From contig NZ_JACHJH010000005.1 in NCBI RefSeq assembly GCF_014203555.1, forward strand, positions 452,752-516,751: a stretch of DNA of 64,000 nt, read 5' to 3'. The notes under the pieces are model-generated. The model did not search any database, was not told the origin of the DNA, and saw only the letters and a program-made list of their open reading frames with translations. Origin of the DNA: Streptomyces olivoverticillatus (lineage in GTDB: Bacteria > Actinomycetota > Actinomycetes > Streptomycetales > Streptomycetaceae). The position numbers and the translations under genes were made by a program. This document shows positions 33,141 to 42,213 of this stretch, piece by piece; position 1 is the stretch's first letter; each line of letters starts with the position of its first letter.

Positions 33141-34913
33141 TCAGAAGCGGTTGAGCGGGTTGACCTTCATGCAGGCCGACTTGTCGTCACCGTTGAGCGG
33201 ATCCGAGCTCTCCGGCGCCTTGTTGTCGTCGGCCTTCTTCTTCGGGTCCTTCTTGCCGTCGTCGCCGGACTTGCCGTCGTCCGGCTTGTCCGAAGCGGAG
33301 GCCGAAGTGGAGGCCGAGGGCGTGGCGGACGGGTCCGTCTCGTCGTCCTGCGTCTTCGGGTAGGCCGTGCCCGTACGCCAGTCGCCGCCGACGGTCAGCG
33401 TCATCTGCTGCACCTCCGGCGAGTGCCGCACCGCGGTGTCCGGCAGTCCGAGCGCCTTGGCCACGGCCAGGGCGTCGCCGCGCTGCGTCGCCTTCGGGTA
33501 GGTGATGGTGGTGTCCGCCTGCGCCCGGGGGGAGGAGTCGGAGGTGGCCTTGGTGAAGCCCTGCTTGACCAGGAACTCGGCGATGTCGGCGCCCCGGCCG
33601 GTGGCCGGCGGCTCCACGGCGGTGCCGGTGCCGTTGAAGACGGTGATGGCGATGTCGCTCTTGGGGGCGGCAGGGGCGGCGGAGGCGCCGGCCTTGTCGT
33701 CCTTCTTCTTGTCCTTGCCGTCCAGCGCGATGTCGTTGCGGACGAGCGAGAAGAGCTTGTCGGCGTCGCCGGGCTTGGGGATCACGTGCGCGTCCGGGTC
33801 CTGCGGGTCCGTCGCCCACGGCATGGTGGTCATCGTGATCCGGCCGGACGGCACCCGCTTGAGGTCGTTGCCGAGGTCGTAGAGCTTCTTGACCGAGCCG
33901 AGGTCCTTGTCGACGGTGAGTGCCTTGGTGGCGGCCTCGGCGAGGTCGGTGAGCTGGTTGGGGTCGGTGAGCTTGCTGCCCGCCTTCAGCTGCCGGACCA
34001 TCGAGTTCATGTAGATGTGCTGGGCGTGGGTGCGGCCGATGTCGCTCCCGTCCTCGAAGCCGTGCCGGGTGCGCAGCCACTGCAGCGCCTGCTGGCCCTT
34101 GACGGTGTGGGTGCCCTTCTGCAGGCGCAGGCCGGACTTGTCGTCGTAGACGTTGGCGTCGACGCAGACCGGGACGCCGCCGACGGCGTCGGCCATGGAG
34201 ACCACGCCCGAGAAGTCGACCATCATGAAGTGGTCGATGGGTATGCCCGTGAGCTCTTCCCAGGTGGCCACGGTGCAGCCCGGACCGCCGTTGGCGAGGC
34301 TGGTGTTGATGATCTGACGGTTGGTCTCCTTGTAGACCTTCCCGTCCTCGGGGTCCGTGCACTTGGGGATCGTCACCCGGGTGTCGCGGGGGACGCTGAT
34401 GACGGACATGTTGGAGCGGTCGGCCGAGACGTGCAGCAGCATCTGCACATCGGCGAGCGCGGGCCGGTCGGCGTCGTCGCGGGCCCCGCCCAGCTCCTGG
34501 TTCGCCTTGCTCGCCCGGCTGTCGGAGCCCAGGAGCAGGATGTTCAGGGGGCGCTGGCCGTCGGCGTTGGCGACGCTGCGGTCCAGCTGCTTGTCGCCGA
34601 GGTTGAGCTTGTTCTTCTTGATGTTGCCGTTGAGGTGCTCGTAGTAGAGGTAGCCAGCGGCGGAGACGCCGAGGATGAGGACCGCGAGGCCGAGCGCGGA
34701 CCAGCGGGCTATTCGGGCCGCACGGCTGCGGCCGCCGCCCGGGGGTATGGAACCGCCGGGCTTCTTCGCGTTCTTGGCGCCCTTGGTGCCGTCGGACCCC
34801 TTGGCTCCCTCGGCTCCCTTGGCGTCCCCGGCGCCCCCGGTGTCCTTGGCGCTCTTGGCGTCCGCGGACCCCTGTGCGGCCTGCTCCTTGCGCACGCCGC
34901 TGCTCTGCCGCAT
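33141..34913 (-). CDS. LCP family cell-wall polymer ligase, copy 3, with LytR_C domain
   Basis: A 590-residue member. The cytoplasmic head (1-70) is low-complexity, rich in Lys, Ala, Gly and Asp. The membrane helix is at about 71-91. The LCP domain has NILLLGSDSRA, DVQMLLHVSADRSNMSVIS, VPRDTRVTIPKC, INTSLANGGPGC, IDHFMMVDFSGV and QALQWLRTRHGFEDGSDIGR. A LytR_C domain follows near residue 430 (ITVFNGTGTAVE, MTLTVGGDW), and a Ser/Asp/Lys-rich tail ends it. Two cysteines in the LCP domain (PKC, PGC) could form a disulphide. ATG 34913 is used. It lies downstream of copy 4 on the same strand. Confidence 0.94.
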   Translation of the reverse strand: MRQSSGVRKEQAAQGSADAKSAKDTGGAGDAKGAEGAKGSDGTKGAKNAKKPGGSIPPGGGRSRAARIARWSALGLAVLILGVSAAGYLYYEHLNGNIKKNKLNLGDKQLDRSVANADGQRPLNILLLGSDSRASKANQELGGARDDADRPALADVQMLLHVSADRSNMSVISVPRDTRVTIPKCTDPEDGKVYKETNRQIINTSLANGGPGCTVATWEELTGIPIDHFMMVDFSGVVSMADAVGGVPVCVDANVYDDKSGLRLQKGTHTVKGQQALQWLRTRHGFEDGSDIGRTHAQHIYMNSMVRQLKAGSKLTDPNQLTDLAEAATKALTVDKDLGSVKKLYDLGNDLKRVPSGRITMTTMPWATDPQDPDAHVIPKPGDADKLFSLVRNDIALDGKDKKKDDKAGASAAPAAPKSDIAITVFNGTGTAVEPPATGRGADIAEFLVKQGFTKATSDSSPRAQADTTITYPKATQRGDALAVAKALGLPDTAVRHSPEVQQMTLTVGGDWRTGTAYPKTQDDETDPSATPSASTSASASDKPDDGKSGDDGKKDPKKKADDNKAPESSDPLNGDDKSACMKVNPLNRF

Positions 34914-35023
34914 CGGGCCTCCCCTGAAATGGTGCGTCCGGCCCGATGGGCAGGCATGTGGTACCTGTTGTACCTGATCAGTGTGTTACCGGGTAATGAG
35001 ATGCGAAAGGGCGTTCGCAGGGT

Positions 35024-36796
35024 TCATTTGGCGCAGACGTTCTTATCGTCTGCTTCGACCTTCTGGATGCCTTCGGGCGCCTTCTTCGGTGCCGAGACCG
35101 GAATGCCCGTGCCCTGGTAGTCCGCGCCGAGGGTCAGCGTCATCTCCGCGGTGGGCGCCGCGGTCCCCGTGCTCTGCTTGAGCGCGTCGGCGGGCAGGCC
35201 CATGGCGTCGGCGAGCTTGCGCGCCTGGTCGGCCTGGTTGGGGGCGAACTCCAGCAGCGTCTTGTCCTTCTTGCCGCCGGATGCATTGCCGCCGTTGCTG
35301 GTGCGGACCATGCCCTGGGAGTTCTGCATCCAGGCGACGGTCTCCTGTGCGGCGCCCATCCGGCCGCTGCCGTTGAGCACCTTGACCCGGACCTGCGCGG
35401 GCTCGGCCCGTGCACCCTTGAGCAGCGCCGCCTGCTGGGCGTCCGCCTTCTCCTGGTCGGCCTTCTCCTTCTCCTTCACCTCGGTGAGGGAGACGTCCTG
35501 ACGCATCATCGCCAGCAGCGGTTCGGCCTTGCCCTTGTCCAGGATGACCGTCTTTTTCACCTTGCCGTCGGCAGGGTTGTCGAGCACGGGCAGGGTCGCG
35601 AAAGTGATGTTCTTGATGTTCACCTTGCTGAGCTCTTTGCCCAGGCTCGTCAGCTTGCTGATGGAACCTATGCCGGTGTCGACGGTGAGCGAGTTGGTCG
35701 CGGCGTCACCGAGTTCGTAGAGCTTCTTGGGGTTGGTGAGGGTGTCGCCGGACTTCATCTTGCGGATCATCGAGCTCAGGAACTGCTGCTGGAGCTGGAT
35801 CCGGCTCAGGTCGCCGCCGAAGCCGACGGAGTGCCGGGTGCGTACGAAGGCGAGGGCCTGCTCGCCTTCGACGGTGTGGTGGCCCTTGCTCAGCTTCAGG
35901 TGCGAGTCGGCGTCGTTGATGTCCTTCGCCAGGCAGACGTCGACACCGCCGACCGCCGAGGAGAGCTCCTTGACGGCGTTGAAGTCGGCCATCATGAAGT
36001 GAGTGACCTTCAGCCCGGTCACCGCCTCGACGGTCCGCCAGGTACAGCCCGGGTCGCGGTCCTCCTGGCCCAGGCTCTCGTTGAAGCGGACGTTCTTGGA
36101 ACCCGGGATGGTCTTGGTGGAGCCGTCCTTCTGCTTGGTCGGGCAGTCGGGGATGTCGGTGATCATGTCACGCGGGATGGACAGCGCGGTGGCGTTCGTC
36201 CGGTCCTCGGAGAAGTGGAAGAGCAGCGTGGTGTCGGCGTGGCCGACGCTGCCGTCGTCGCCGTAGCCCGTGTTGCCCTTGCCCGAGCGCTTGTCGGTGC
36301 CGATGACGAGGATGTTCACCGGGCCCTTGGTGACCGCGGCGTTGTCCACGCCCACGTCCACCTTGTCGATGTTGTTGTTCAGGTGCTGGTAGAGCAAGTA
36401 CGCGCCGATGGAGCCGCCGACCAGGACGAAGGCGAGGGTGCCGCCGGTCCAGATCAGGACCTTCTTCTTCGCGGTCTTCTTCGGCTTCGGCTTGCGGCGG
36501 CCCGCGGCGGCAGCCTTGACCGCCGAGCGCCGGCCGTTGCCGCCGCGCGGTCCGGGCACGGTGCGTCCGTCGCCGCCGCCCGGCTTGGGCTTGGCGCCCG
36601 GCTTCAGCTTGGCGGAGCCCTGTGCTCTGACAGTGGGGCGAGGAGCGGACGCGGACGCCGCAGTGGGGGTGGTGCCGGGAGCCGACGGCTCCTCGGCATG
36701 GTCAAGCCGCAGCTCGTAGCTGCCGGTATCGGGGTCGAACACCCACTGGTCGGCGGGGTCGATGTCGCCCGCCCGCCCACGGCCTTGCGCGTCCAC
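35024..36796 (-). CDS. LCP family cell-wall polymer ligase, copy 4, with LytR_C domain
   Basis: A 590-residue member. The cytoplasmic head of about 110 residues starts with an acidic segment (ADQWVFDPDTGSYELRLDHA), then a basic Lys/Pro stretch. The helix is at about 112-136. The LCP domain has NILVIGTDKRSGK, GHADTTLLFHFSEDRTNATA, LSIPRDMITDIPDC, VRFNESLG, KVTHFMMADFNAV and ALAFVRTRHSVGFGGDLSR. The LytR_C domain (VRVKVLNGSGRMGAAQ, MTLTLGADYQGTGIPV) is near residues 470-580. The GTG start at 36796 is used. There is 110 bases to copy 3, so the two may be expressed together. Confidence 0.94.
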   Translation of the reverse strand: MDAQGRGRAGDIDPADQWVFDPDTGSYELRLDHAEEPSAPGTTPTAASASAPRPTVRAQGSAKLKPGAKPKPGGGDGRTVPGPRGGNGRRSAVKAAAAGRRKPKPKKTAKKKVLIWTGGTLAFVLVGGSIGAYLLYQHLNNNIDKVDVGVDNAAVTKGPVNILVIGTDKRSGKGNTGYGDDGSVGHADTTLLFHFSEDRTNATALSIPRDMITDIPDCPTKQKDGSTKTIPGSKNVRFNESLGQEDRDPGCTWRTVEAVTGLKVTHFMMADFNAVKELSSAVGGVDVCLAKDINDADSHLKLSKGHHTVEGEQALAFVRTRHSVGFGGDLSRIQLQQQFLSSMIRKMKSGDTLTNPKKLYELGDAATNSLTVDTGIGSISKLTSLGKELSKVNIKNITFATLPVLDNPADGKVKKTVILDKGKAEPLLAMMRQDVSLTEVKEKEKADQEKADAQQAALLKGARAEPAQVRVKVLNGSGRMGAAQETVAWMQNSQGMVRTSNGGNASGGKKDKTLLEFAPNQADQARKLADAMGLPADALKQSTGTAAPTAEMTLTLGADYQGTGIPVSAPKKAPEGIQKVEADDKNVCAK

Positions 36797-37070
36797 GGTC
36801 GCTTGAATCCTCCGTCGGTGCCACGCGGCGCCTACCCCCCAATGAGGCGCTCGATCACGTTGTCCACGTCGTGTGTGCGGTGTGTGGTCAATTCAGGCCG
36901 TGCACACCGGAGCGCTCACACTATCCGCCCAGTTCAGCGTCAAGCGACGCCGGTGACAAATTGCACTCCCCTACAACTGGGCAATCTGCCCAATCCCTTC
37001 GCGAAGAACAGTGCAAGAACGAACTCCGGCGCGAAAAAGTCGCGCACCTTTTAGGAGTTCTTTACCGGTT

Positions 37071-38486
37071 TCAGCTGCATACGCCACGTGCCGCGGTCGT
37101 CCCCGTGTAGGTCGGCGGCGCGCCGGGGACCGAGGAGGGGGACGAGGCGGAAGGGGGCGGAACGGGCGGGGCGGACACGGCCGTAGGCGCGATCGTCGTC
37201 GCCGGGGTGACCGAAGCAGCCGGTGAAGCAGCAGGTGAAGGATACGGATGCGGCGAGTAATACGGCGCAGCCGGGGGTGCTTCGGGCTCGGCCGGTCCGT
37301 CGTCCTCGTCGGCGCCAGGCCTGTTGCGGGGGTGCGCACCCGGTCGCGGGCGTGGTGCGCCCGGCTTGCTGTCTGCGGGGCGGACGTTGGCGCTCACCGA
37401 CACCGGCTTGTCCATCCGCAGCTGCTGGAAGAGCTGGTCGGCGTCGGGCTGTACGAGCTCGTCCCGGTCGGCGTTGTAGGCGTACGGCTTGCGGGGCACC
37501 GTGAGGAACTGCACCCGGTCGGAAGGGATGTTGCGCACCGTCCGCACGAGGTTGTACATCTTCTTGAGCGAGTCCAGCCCGGCGTCCGTGGTCAGCGACT
37601 TGGTCGCCGCGTCCAGCACCGGGTAGAGCCGGGCCGGGTTGAGCAGGACGCCCTCGCTGCGCATCTCCCGGAACAGGGCACCCAGGAACTCCTGCTGCCG
37701 CCCCATCCGTTCGGTGTCGCTGCCGTCGCCGATGCTGTAGCGGGCGCGGACGTAGCCGAGCGCTTCCTCGCCGTGCAGCACCTGGCGGCCCGCGGGCAGC
37801 TTGAGATGCGCCTCGCGGTCGTCGACGGGCTTCTTCAAGCACAGCTCGACGCCGTCCACCGCATCGACCAGACGCTTGAAACCGTTGAAGTCCAGCACGA
37901 TGTGATGGTCTATCCGGATATTGGTGATCTTCTCGACGGTACGGATCGTGCAGGCGGTCCCGGCGAGCTCGTAGGCCCAGTTGAACTGTGCGAAGCGCTC
38001 GTTGGTGTACGTGCCGTCGGGCTTGCGGCAGGCGGGGATCTGCGCCATCAGATCGCGGGGGAGGCTGACGGCGGTCGCGCTGTTCCGGTCGGCGGCCAGG
38101 TGCAGCAGGATCGTGGTGTCGGAGCGCTGGGTGCCGCTGTCCTCGCCGTAGGCGCCGCCGGTGCCGCTGCGGGTGTCGGAGCCGATGATCAGGATGTTCT
38201 GGGCGCCGGCCACCAGCGCGCTGGGGCGCTCCTTCTCCCAGCGGGCGAGCTCGTCCGCGGTTGCCGTGTCGGTGGTGATGTTGCTGTTGAGCCGCTCGTA
38301 GAGCACCCAGCCGATCCCGGCCACCAACAGCACCAGCACCGCCAGCCCCAGCGCCAGCCAGCGCAGCCAGCGGCGCTGCCCGCGCCGGCCCGGCCGGCGC
38401 GGCGGCGGTACGGACATCCAGCCGCCCGGCCCCCTGGTGTGGGGGCCGTGCGGCGGTCCGGGCGTGCCGTGCATACCGCCGATCAT
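37071..38486 (-). CDS. LCP family cell-wall polymer ligase, copy 5, with Pro/Ala/Ser-rich tail
   Basis: A 471-residue member. The short Gly/Pro/His-rich head is followed by a helix at about 41-63 (LRWLALGLAVLVLLVAGIGW). The LCP domain contains NILIIGSDTRSGTGG, RSDTTILLHLAADRNSATAVS, LPRDLMAQIPAC, RFAQFNWAYELAGTAC, IRIDHHIVLDFNGF and ALGYVRARYSIGDGSDTERM. Instead of LytR_C it ends in about 100 residues rich in Pro, Ala and Ser, closing with GVCS. ATG 38486 is used, but ATG 38474 is equally plausible. It begins 27 bases after the TIGR03089 gene and is probably in its operon. Confidence 0.92.
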   Translation of the reverse strand: MIGGMHGTPGPPHGPHTRGPGGWMSVPPPRRPGRRGQRRWLRWLALGLAVLVLLVAGIGWVLYERLNSNITTDTATADELARWEKERPSALVAGAQNILIIGSDTRSGTGGAYGEDSGTQRSDTTILLHLAADRNSATAVSLPRDLMAQIPACRKPDGTYTNERFAQFNWAYELAGTACTIRTVEKITNIRIDHHIVLDFNGFKRLVDAVDGVELCLKKPVDDREAHLKLPAGRQVLHGEEALGYVRARYSIGDGSDTERMGRQQEFLGALFREMRSEGVLLNPARLYPVLDAATKSLTTDAGLDSLKKMYNLVRTVRNIPSDRVQFLTVPRKPYAYNADRDELVQPDADQLFQQLRMDKPVSVSANVRPADSKPGAPRPRPGAHPRNRPGADEDDGPAEPEAPPAAPYYSPHPYPSPAASPAASVTPATTIAPTAVSAPPVPPPSASSPSSVPGAPPTYTGTTAARGVCS

Positions 38487-38512
38487 CGCCCGGATACGGC
38501 GCTCCGGCAGCG

Positions 38513-39265
38513 TCAGAGGGCCGTCACGGTGACGCGCTCGCTCTCGCGGCGCTTGTCGAGGCCGTCGCCGGGGAGGCGGTCGAGGTGGCGGCAGAGCACG
38601 ACCGAGCCGCCCGCGGCCAGCGGTGCGTAGAGCCCGGCGGAGAGGCCCTCCCAGCTGTCGTAGGGCAGTGCGGAGAGCATCCGCGAGCCCGGGGTCAGGC
38701 CGTGCTGCCGGGCGTCCGCGCGGGCTTGTTCGACCATTTGTTCGCCCGTCAGCTCCCGGCCGGCCACCGCGAGCGCGGGGGCGGTGGCGTCCACGGGGGC
38801 GTACGGGGTGAAGCGGTCGCCCTGGCTCGGCACCTCGACGGCGTAGTCCATGAAGCCCCGCGGCGGCTCGGGGAAGCGGCCGCCCAGGGGGCGCAGGGCG
38901 AGCGCGACGCGCTCCCCGGGGCAGGCGCTCGCCCGCTCCAGGGCGTCCGGGCCGGTGATCACGAGGTCGGCGGCGGCCGGGTCGCCCCCGACGTCGGCCA
39001 CGACGCCGACCGAGGAGCAGGCGAGCAGCCAGACGGCGGTCTGCCAGTGGGCGGGCAGCAGGACGGCGGCGCGCATGCCGGGCTCGGCGGCCAGGTCGCC
39101 TTGGAGCAGATTGGCGGTCTTCGCCACCCAATTGGCGAAAGTGGCGACGGACAGTTCCACGCGCTCGCCGGTGGCGTCGTCGTAGAAGGTCACCAGCGGG
39201 CGGGCCGGGTCCGCGGTGAGCGCGGAACGTAGCAGGTCGGCAGGGGTGCGGTCGGTGGCGTTCAT
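38513..39265 (-). CDS. TIGR03089 family protein (AMP-binding-like, short)
   Basis: A 250-residue actinobacterial protein resembling the N-terminal part of adenylate-forming enzymes: ATFANWVAKTANLLQGDL, AAVLLPAHWQTAVWLLACSSVG, and LSALPYDSWEGLSAGLYAPLAAGGSVVL near the C-terminus. It lacks the usual ATP-binding and C-terminal lid motifs, so it may not be an active ligase. ATG 39265 is used. It precedes an LCP gene on the same strand by 26 bases. Its cellular role is not known. Confidence 0.88.
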   Translation of the reverse strand: MNATDRTPADLLRSALTADPARPLVTFYDDATGERVELSVATFANWVAKTANLLQGDLAAEPGMRAAVLLPAHWQTAVWLLACSSVGVVADVGGDPAAADLVITGPDALERASACPGERVALALRPLGGRFPEPPRGFMDYAVEVPSQGDRFTPYAPVDATAPALAVAGRELTGEQMVEQARADARQHGLTPGSRMLSALPYDSWEGLSAGLYAPLAAGGSVVLCRHLDRLPGDGLDKRRESERVTVTAL

Positions 39266-39374
39266 CGGCGTCAGGGTACGCCGCGGGGCCGCTGACGGGC
39301 AGTCGGACGCAGGCGCGGCAAGGGGACGGGGAGGCCGTCGGGGCCGACTCGCCGTCAACCGGAAAAATGGACAG

Positions 39375-41018
39375 ATGTGTGATGATATGTCCAGGATTTC
39401 TGTCATGCGTGGAAACCGTGGAAACCTCGTCTCCTCGACCGTCACCGCCTGCGCCGCCGTGCTGACCCTGCCCTTCCTCGCCACCCCCTCCGGCGCGGCC
39501 GTGGCCACCACCACCCCGCCGGACGGTCCCGCACCCGAGGCCGCCCCGGGCGCCACCGCGCCCGCCGTGCCCGGCTCGACGCGTTCGCTGCCGCTGGTGC
39601 CGCTCGGCCACAAGAGCCGCGCCGCGGGCGTGCGGCGCGGCGAGATGGGCGTCTCGGCCCGGGACGTCAGGCCGTTCTCGCTGGTGGGCGTCGTGTGGGA
39701 CGACGCCACGGCGGAGTTGCGAGGACACGTGGAGATCCGCACCCGCGCGCTGGACACCCATGCCTGGTCCGGCTGGCAGGACGTGCAGGAGCACGACGAC
39801 GACCGCCCCGACCTGGACTCGGCCGAGGCGCGCGGCGGCAGCCTGCGCGGCTCCACCGCGCCGCTGTGGGTCGGCGCCTCCGACGCCGTCCAGGTGAGGG
39901 TCCGCCAGGACCCGGTGGCCGGCCGGACGTCCGAGTCCTCCGCACTGCCCTCCGGGCTGAAGCTGGAACTCGTCGACCCCGGTACGGACCCGGCCAAGGG
40001 CGCCGCACGGACGGCCGGCCGGCGCGGTGCCCCGCCCGTGCCCACCGACGAGGAGAACGCCGCCTCGGCCGCCAACGCCCCGCTCGCCCCGCTGGGCGCC
40101 CTGGAGATCCCGGCCCTCGACAAGCCCGCCTCCGAAGGGGACGTCGCCGCGACCCACGTGGACGGCGCGGGGCGCGAGGGGCGGCCCTCCGACTCCCGCG
40201 GCGACTCGGACTCCACCGTCCCCGGCCTGCCGACCACCGACGGCCCCTCCGACGATCCCTCCGACGGCCCGACCGACAGTCCGACCGACATCCCGTCCGG
40301 CGGTCCGACCGACAGTCCCACCGACAGCCCTTCCGACGGCATCGACCCGGGCGACTCCTACCCGTCCGACGACAGCGAGGCCTCCGACTCGGGCGGCCCC
40401 GACCTCGGCCGCTACGTGGGCCCCCGCCCCCGCATCGTCACCCGGGCGGGCTGGGGCGCAGACGAGTCCATCCGCGAGCGCAACTTCCCCTACACCAAGA
40501 CCGTGAAGGCCGCGTTCGTCCACCACACGGCCTCCGGCAACGGCTACAGCTGCGCACAGTCGGCCTCCGTCATCCGCGGTATCTACCGCTACCACGTGGT
40601 CAGCAGCGGCTGGCGGGACATCGGCTACAACTTCCTCATCGACAAGTGCGGCACCGTCTACGAGGGGCGGGCAGGCGGTGTGGCGAAACCCGTCAGAGGC
40701 GCCCATACTCTCGGTTTCAACACCAACAGCATGGGGATCGCCGTTCTCGGATCCTTCGGAAAAAGCAACCCGTCCAGTGCCGCGGTGGACGCCGTGGCCG
40801 CCCTCACTTCATGGAAGCTCGGCCTCTACGGCGTGAACCCGCTCGGCACCGCCTCGCTGGTGTCCGGCGGCGGCAACCTCTTCAAGAAGGGCGCCACGGT
40901 ACGGCTCAAGGTGATCTCCGGGCACCGGGACGGCTACGCCACCGAATGCCCTGGTGAGCGCCTCTACAGCCGCCTCGGCGGGGCCCGCTCGGCGGCCGCC
41001 CGCCTCCAGGGGCGCTGA
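39375..41018 (+). CDS. Secreted N-acetylmuramoyl-L-alanine amidase, PGRP/Amidase_2 type
   Basis: A protein of up to 547 residues. A signal peptide is followed by an Ala/Pro-rich region, a beta-rich domain (about 80-200: FSLVGVVWDDATAELRGHVEIR), a linker with PTDSPTD-like repeats, and a C-terminal PGRP domain (about 355-547). That domain has RAGWGADESIRE, the zinc His in AAFVHHTASGNGY, YNFLIDKCGTVYEGRAGG and the second ligand region ISGHRDGYATECPGERLY. It should cleave the bond between muramic acid and the stem peptide outside the cell. ATG 39375, 39387 and 39405 are possible starts; 39405 gives the neatest signal peptide. It is divergent from the TIGR03089 gene. Confidence 0.92.
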   Translation: MCDDMSRISVMRGNRGNLVSSTVTACAAVLTLPFLATPSGAAVATTTPPDGPAPEAAPGATAPAVPGSTRSLPLVPLGHKSRAAGVRRGEMGVSARDVRPFSLVGVVWDDATAELRGHVEIRTRALDTHAWSGWQDVQEHDDDRPDLDSAEARGGSLRGSTAPLWVGASDAVQVRVRQDPVAGRTSESSALPSGLKLELVDPGTDPAKGAARTAGRRGAPPVPTDEENAASAANAPLAPLGALEIPALDKPASEGDVAATHVDGAGREGRPSDSRGDSDSTVPGLPTTDGPSDDPSDGPTDSPTDIPSGGPTDSPTDSPSDGIDPGDSYPSDDSEASDSGGPDLGRYVGPRPRIVTRAGWGADESIRERNFPYTKTVKAAFVHHTASGNGYSCAQSASVIRGIYRYHVVSSGWRDIGYNFLIDKCGTVYEGRAGGVAKPVRGAHTLGFNTNSMGIAVLGSFGKSNPSSAAVDAVAALTSWKLGLYGVNPLGTASLVSGGGNLFKKGATVRLKVISGHRDGYATECPGERLYSRLGGARSAAARLQGR

Positions 41019-41099
41019 CCGGGCGCGGCCGGAGGGGTACGTTCTGCATACACTGGCCGCCGATCACGGCCCGGCCCCAGCAGGAAGCAGAGACGACAG

Positions 41100-42182
41100 G
41101 TGACAGAAGCGATCCTCCTGGTCGGCGGCAAGGGCACCCGGCTGCGCCCGCTGACGGTGCACACCCCCAAGCCGATGGTGCCGGCGGCGGGCGTCCCGTT
41201 CCTCACCCACCAGCTCGCCCGTGCGCGGGCGGCGGGCGTCGAGCACATCGTGCTCGCCACCTCGTACCTCGCCGAGGTCTTCGAGCCCTACTTCGGCGAC
41301 GGGTCGGAGCTCGGCCTGCACCTGGAGTACGTGACCGAGGAGGAACCCCTCGGCACCGGCGGCGCCATCCGCAACGTGGCCTCCCGCCTGCACTCCGCCC
41401 CCGGCGACCCGGTGCTGATCTTCAACGGCGACATCCTCACGGGCCTGGACATCGAGGCCCTCGTGGACACCCACCGCACCACCGGCGCGGACGTCTCCCT
41501 GCACCTGACCCGCGTCGAGGACCCCCGGGCCTTCGGACTGGTGCCGACCGACGAGACGGGCCGCGTCACGGCGTTCCTGGAGAAGCCCCAGACGCCCGAG
41601 GAGATCGTCACCGACCAGATCAACGCGGGCGCCTACGTCTTCAACCGCTCGATAATCGACTCCATCCCGGAAGGCCGGCCCGTCTCGGTCGAGCGCGAGA
41701 CCTTCCCCGGGCTGCTGGCGTCCGGCGCCCATCTGCAGGGCATGGTCGACTCCACCTACTGGCTCGACCTCGGCACCCCGCAGGCCTTCGTCCGCGGCTC
41801 GGCCGACCTCGTCATGGGCCGCGCCCCCTCCCCGGCCGTCCCCGGCCGCTGCGGCGACCGCCTCGTCCTCGACACCGCCGAGGTCGCCCCCGACGCCAAG
41901 CTCATGGGCGGCACGGTCATCGGCGCGGGCGCACGCGTGGAGCCGGGCGCGCGGATCGACGGCAGCACGGTCCTGGACGGCGCGGTCGTGGAGTCGGGCG
42001 CCCGCATCCGCGACTCCCTGATCGGCGCGGGGGCCCGCATCGGGGCGCGCACGGTCCTGGACGGCGCCGTCATCGGCGACGGCGCCCACATCGGCCCCGA
42101 CAACGAACTGTGCGCGGGGGCCCGCATCTGGTGCGGCGCCCGCATCCCCCAGTCGGCGATCCGCTTCTCCTCGGACCAGTAG
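41100..42182 (+). CDS. Mannose-1-phosphate guanylyltransferase-type sugar nucleotidyltransferase
   Basis: A 360-residue protein. The N-terminal nucleotidyltransferase starts AILLVGGKGTRLRPLTVHTPKPMVP and contains EEPLGTGGAIRNV, FNGDILTGLDI and FLEKPQTPEEI. From about residue 255 come left-handed beta-helix hexapeptide repeats (GTVIGAGARVEPGARI and on). This layout is typical of the actinobacterial enzyme that makes GDP-mannose from mannose-1-phosphate and GTP, although glucose-1-phosphate nucleotidyltransferase activity is the alternative. The GTG start is at 41100. manA and manB at 53-58 kb would supply its substrate. Confidence 0.87.
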   Translation: MTEAILLVGGKGTRLRPLTVHTPKPMVPAAGVPFLTHQLARARAAGVEHIVLATSYLAEVFEPYFGDGSELGLHLEYVTEEEPLGTGGAIRNVASRLHSAPGDPVLIFNGDILTGLDIEALVDTHRTTGADVSLHLTRVEDPRAFGLVPTDETGRVTAFLEKPQTPEEIVTDQINAGAYVFNRSIIDSIPEGRPVSVERETFPGLLASGAHLQGMVDSTYWLDLGTPQAFVRGSADLVMGRAPSPAVPGRCGDRLVLDTAEVAPDAKLMGGTVIGAGARVEPGARIDGSTVLDGAVVESGARIRDSLIGAGARIGARTVLDGAVIGDGAHIGPDNELCAGARIWCGARIPQSAIRFSSDQ

Positions 42183-42213
42183 GCCCCGGCGGGGGCCGCG
42201 TACCCTGGCCAGG

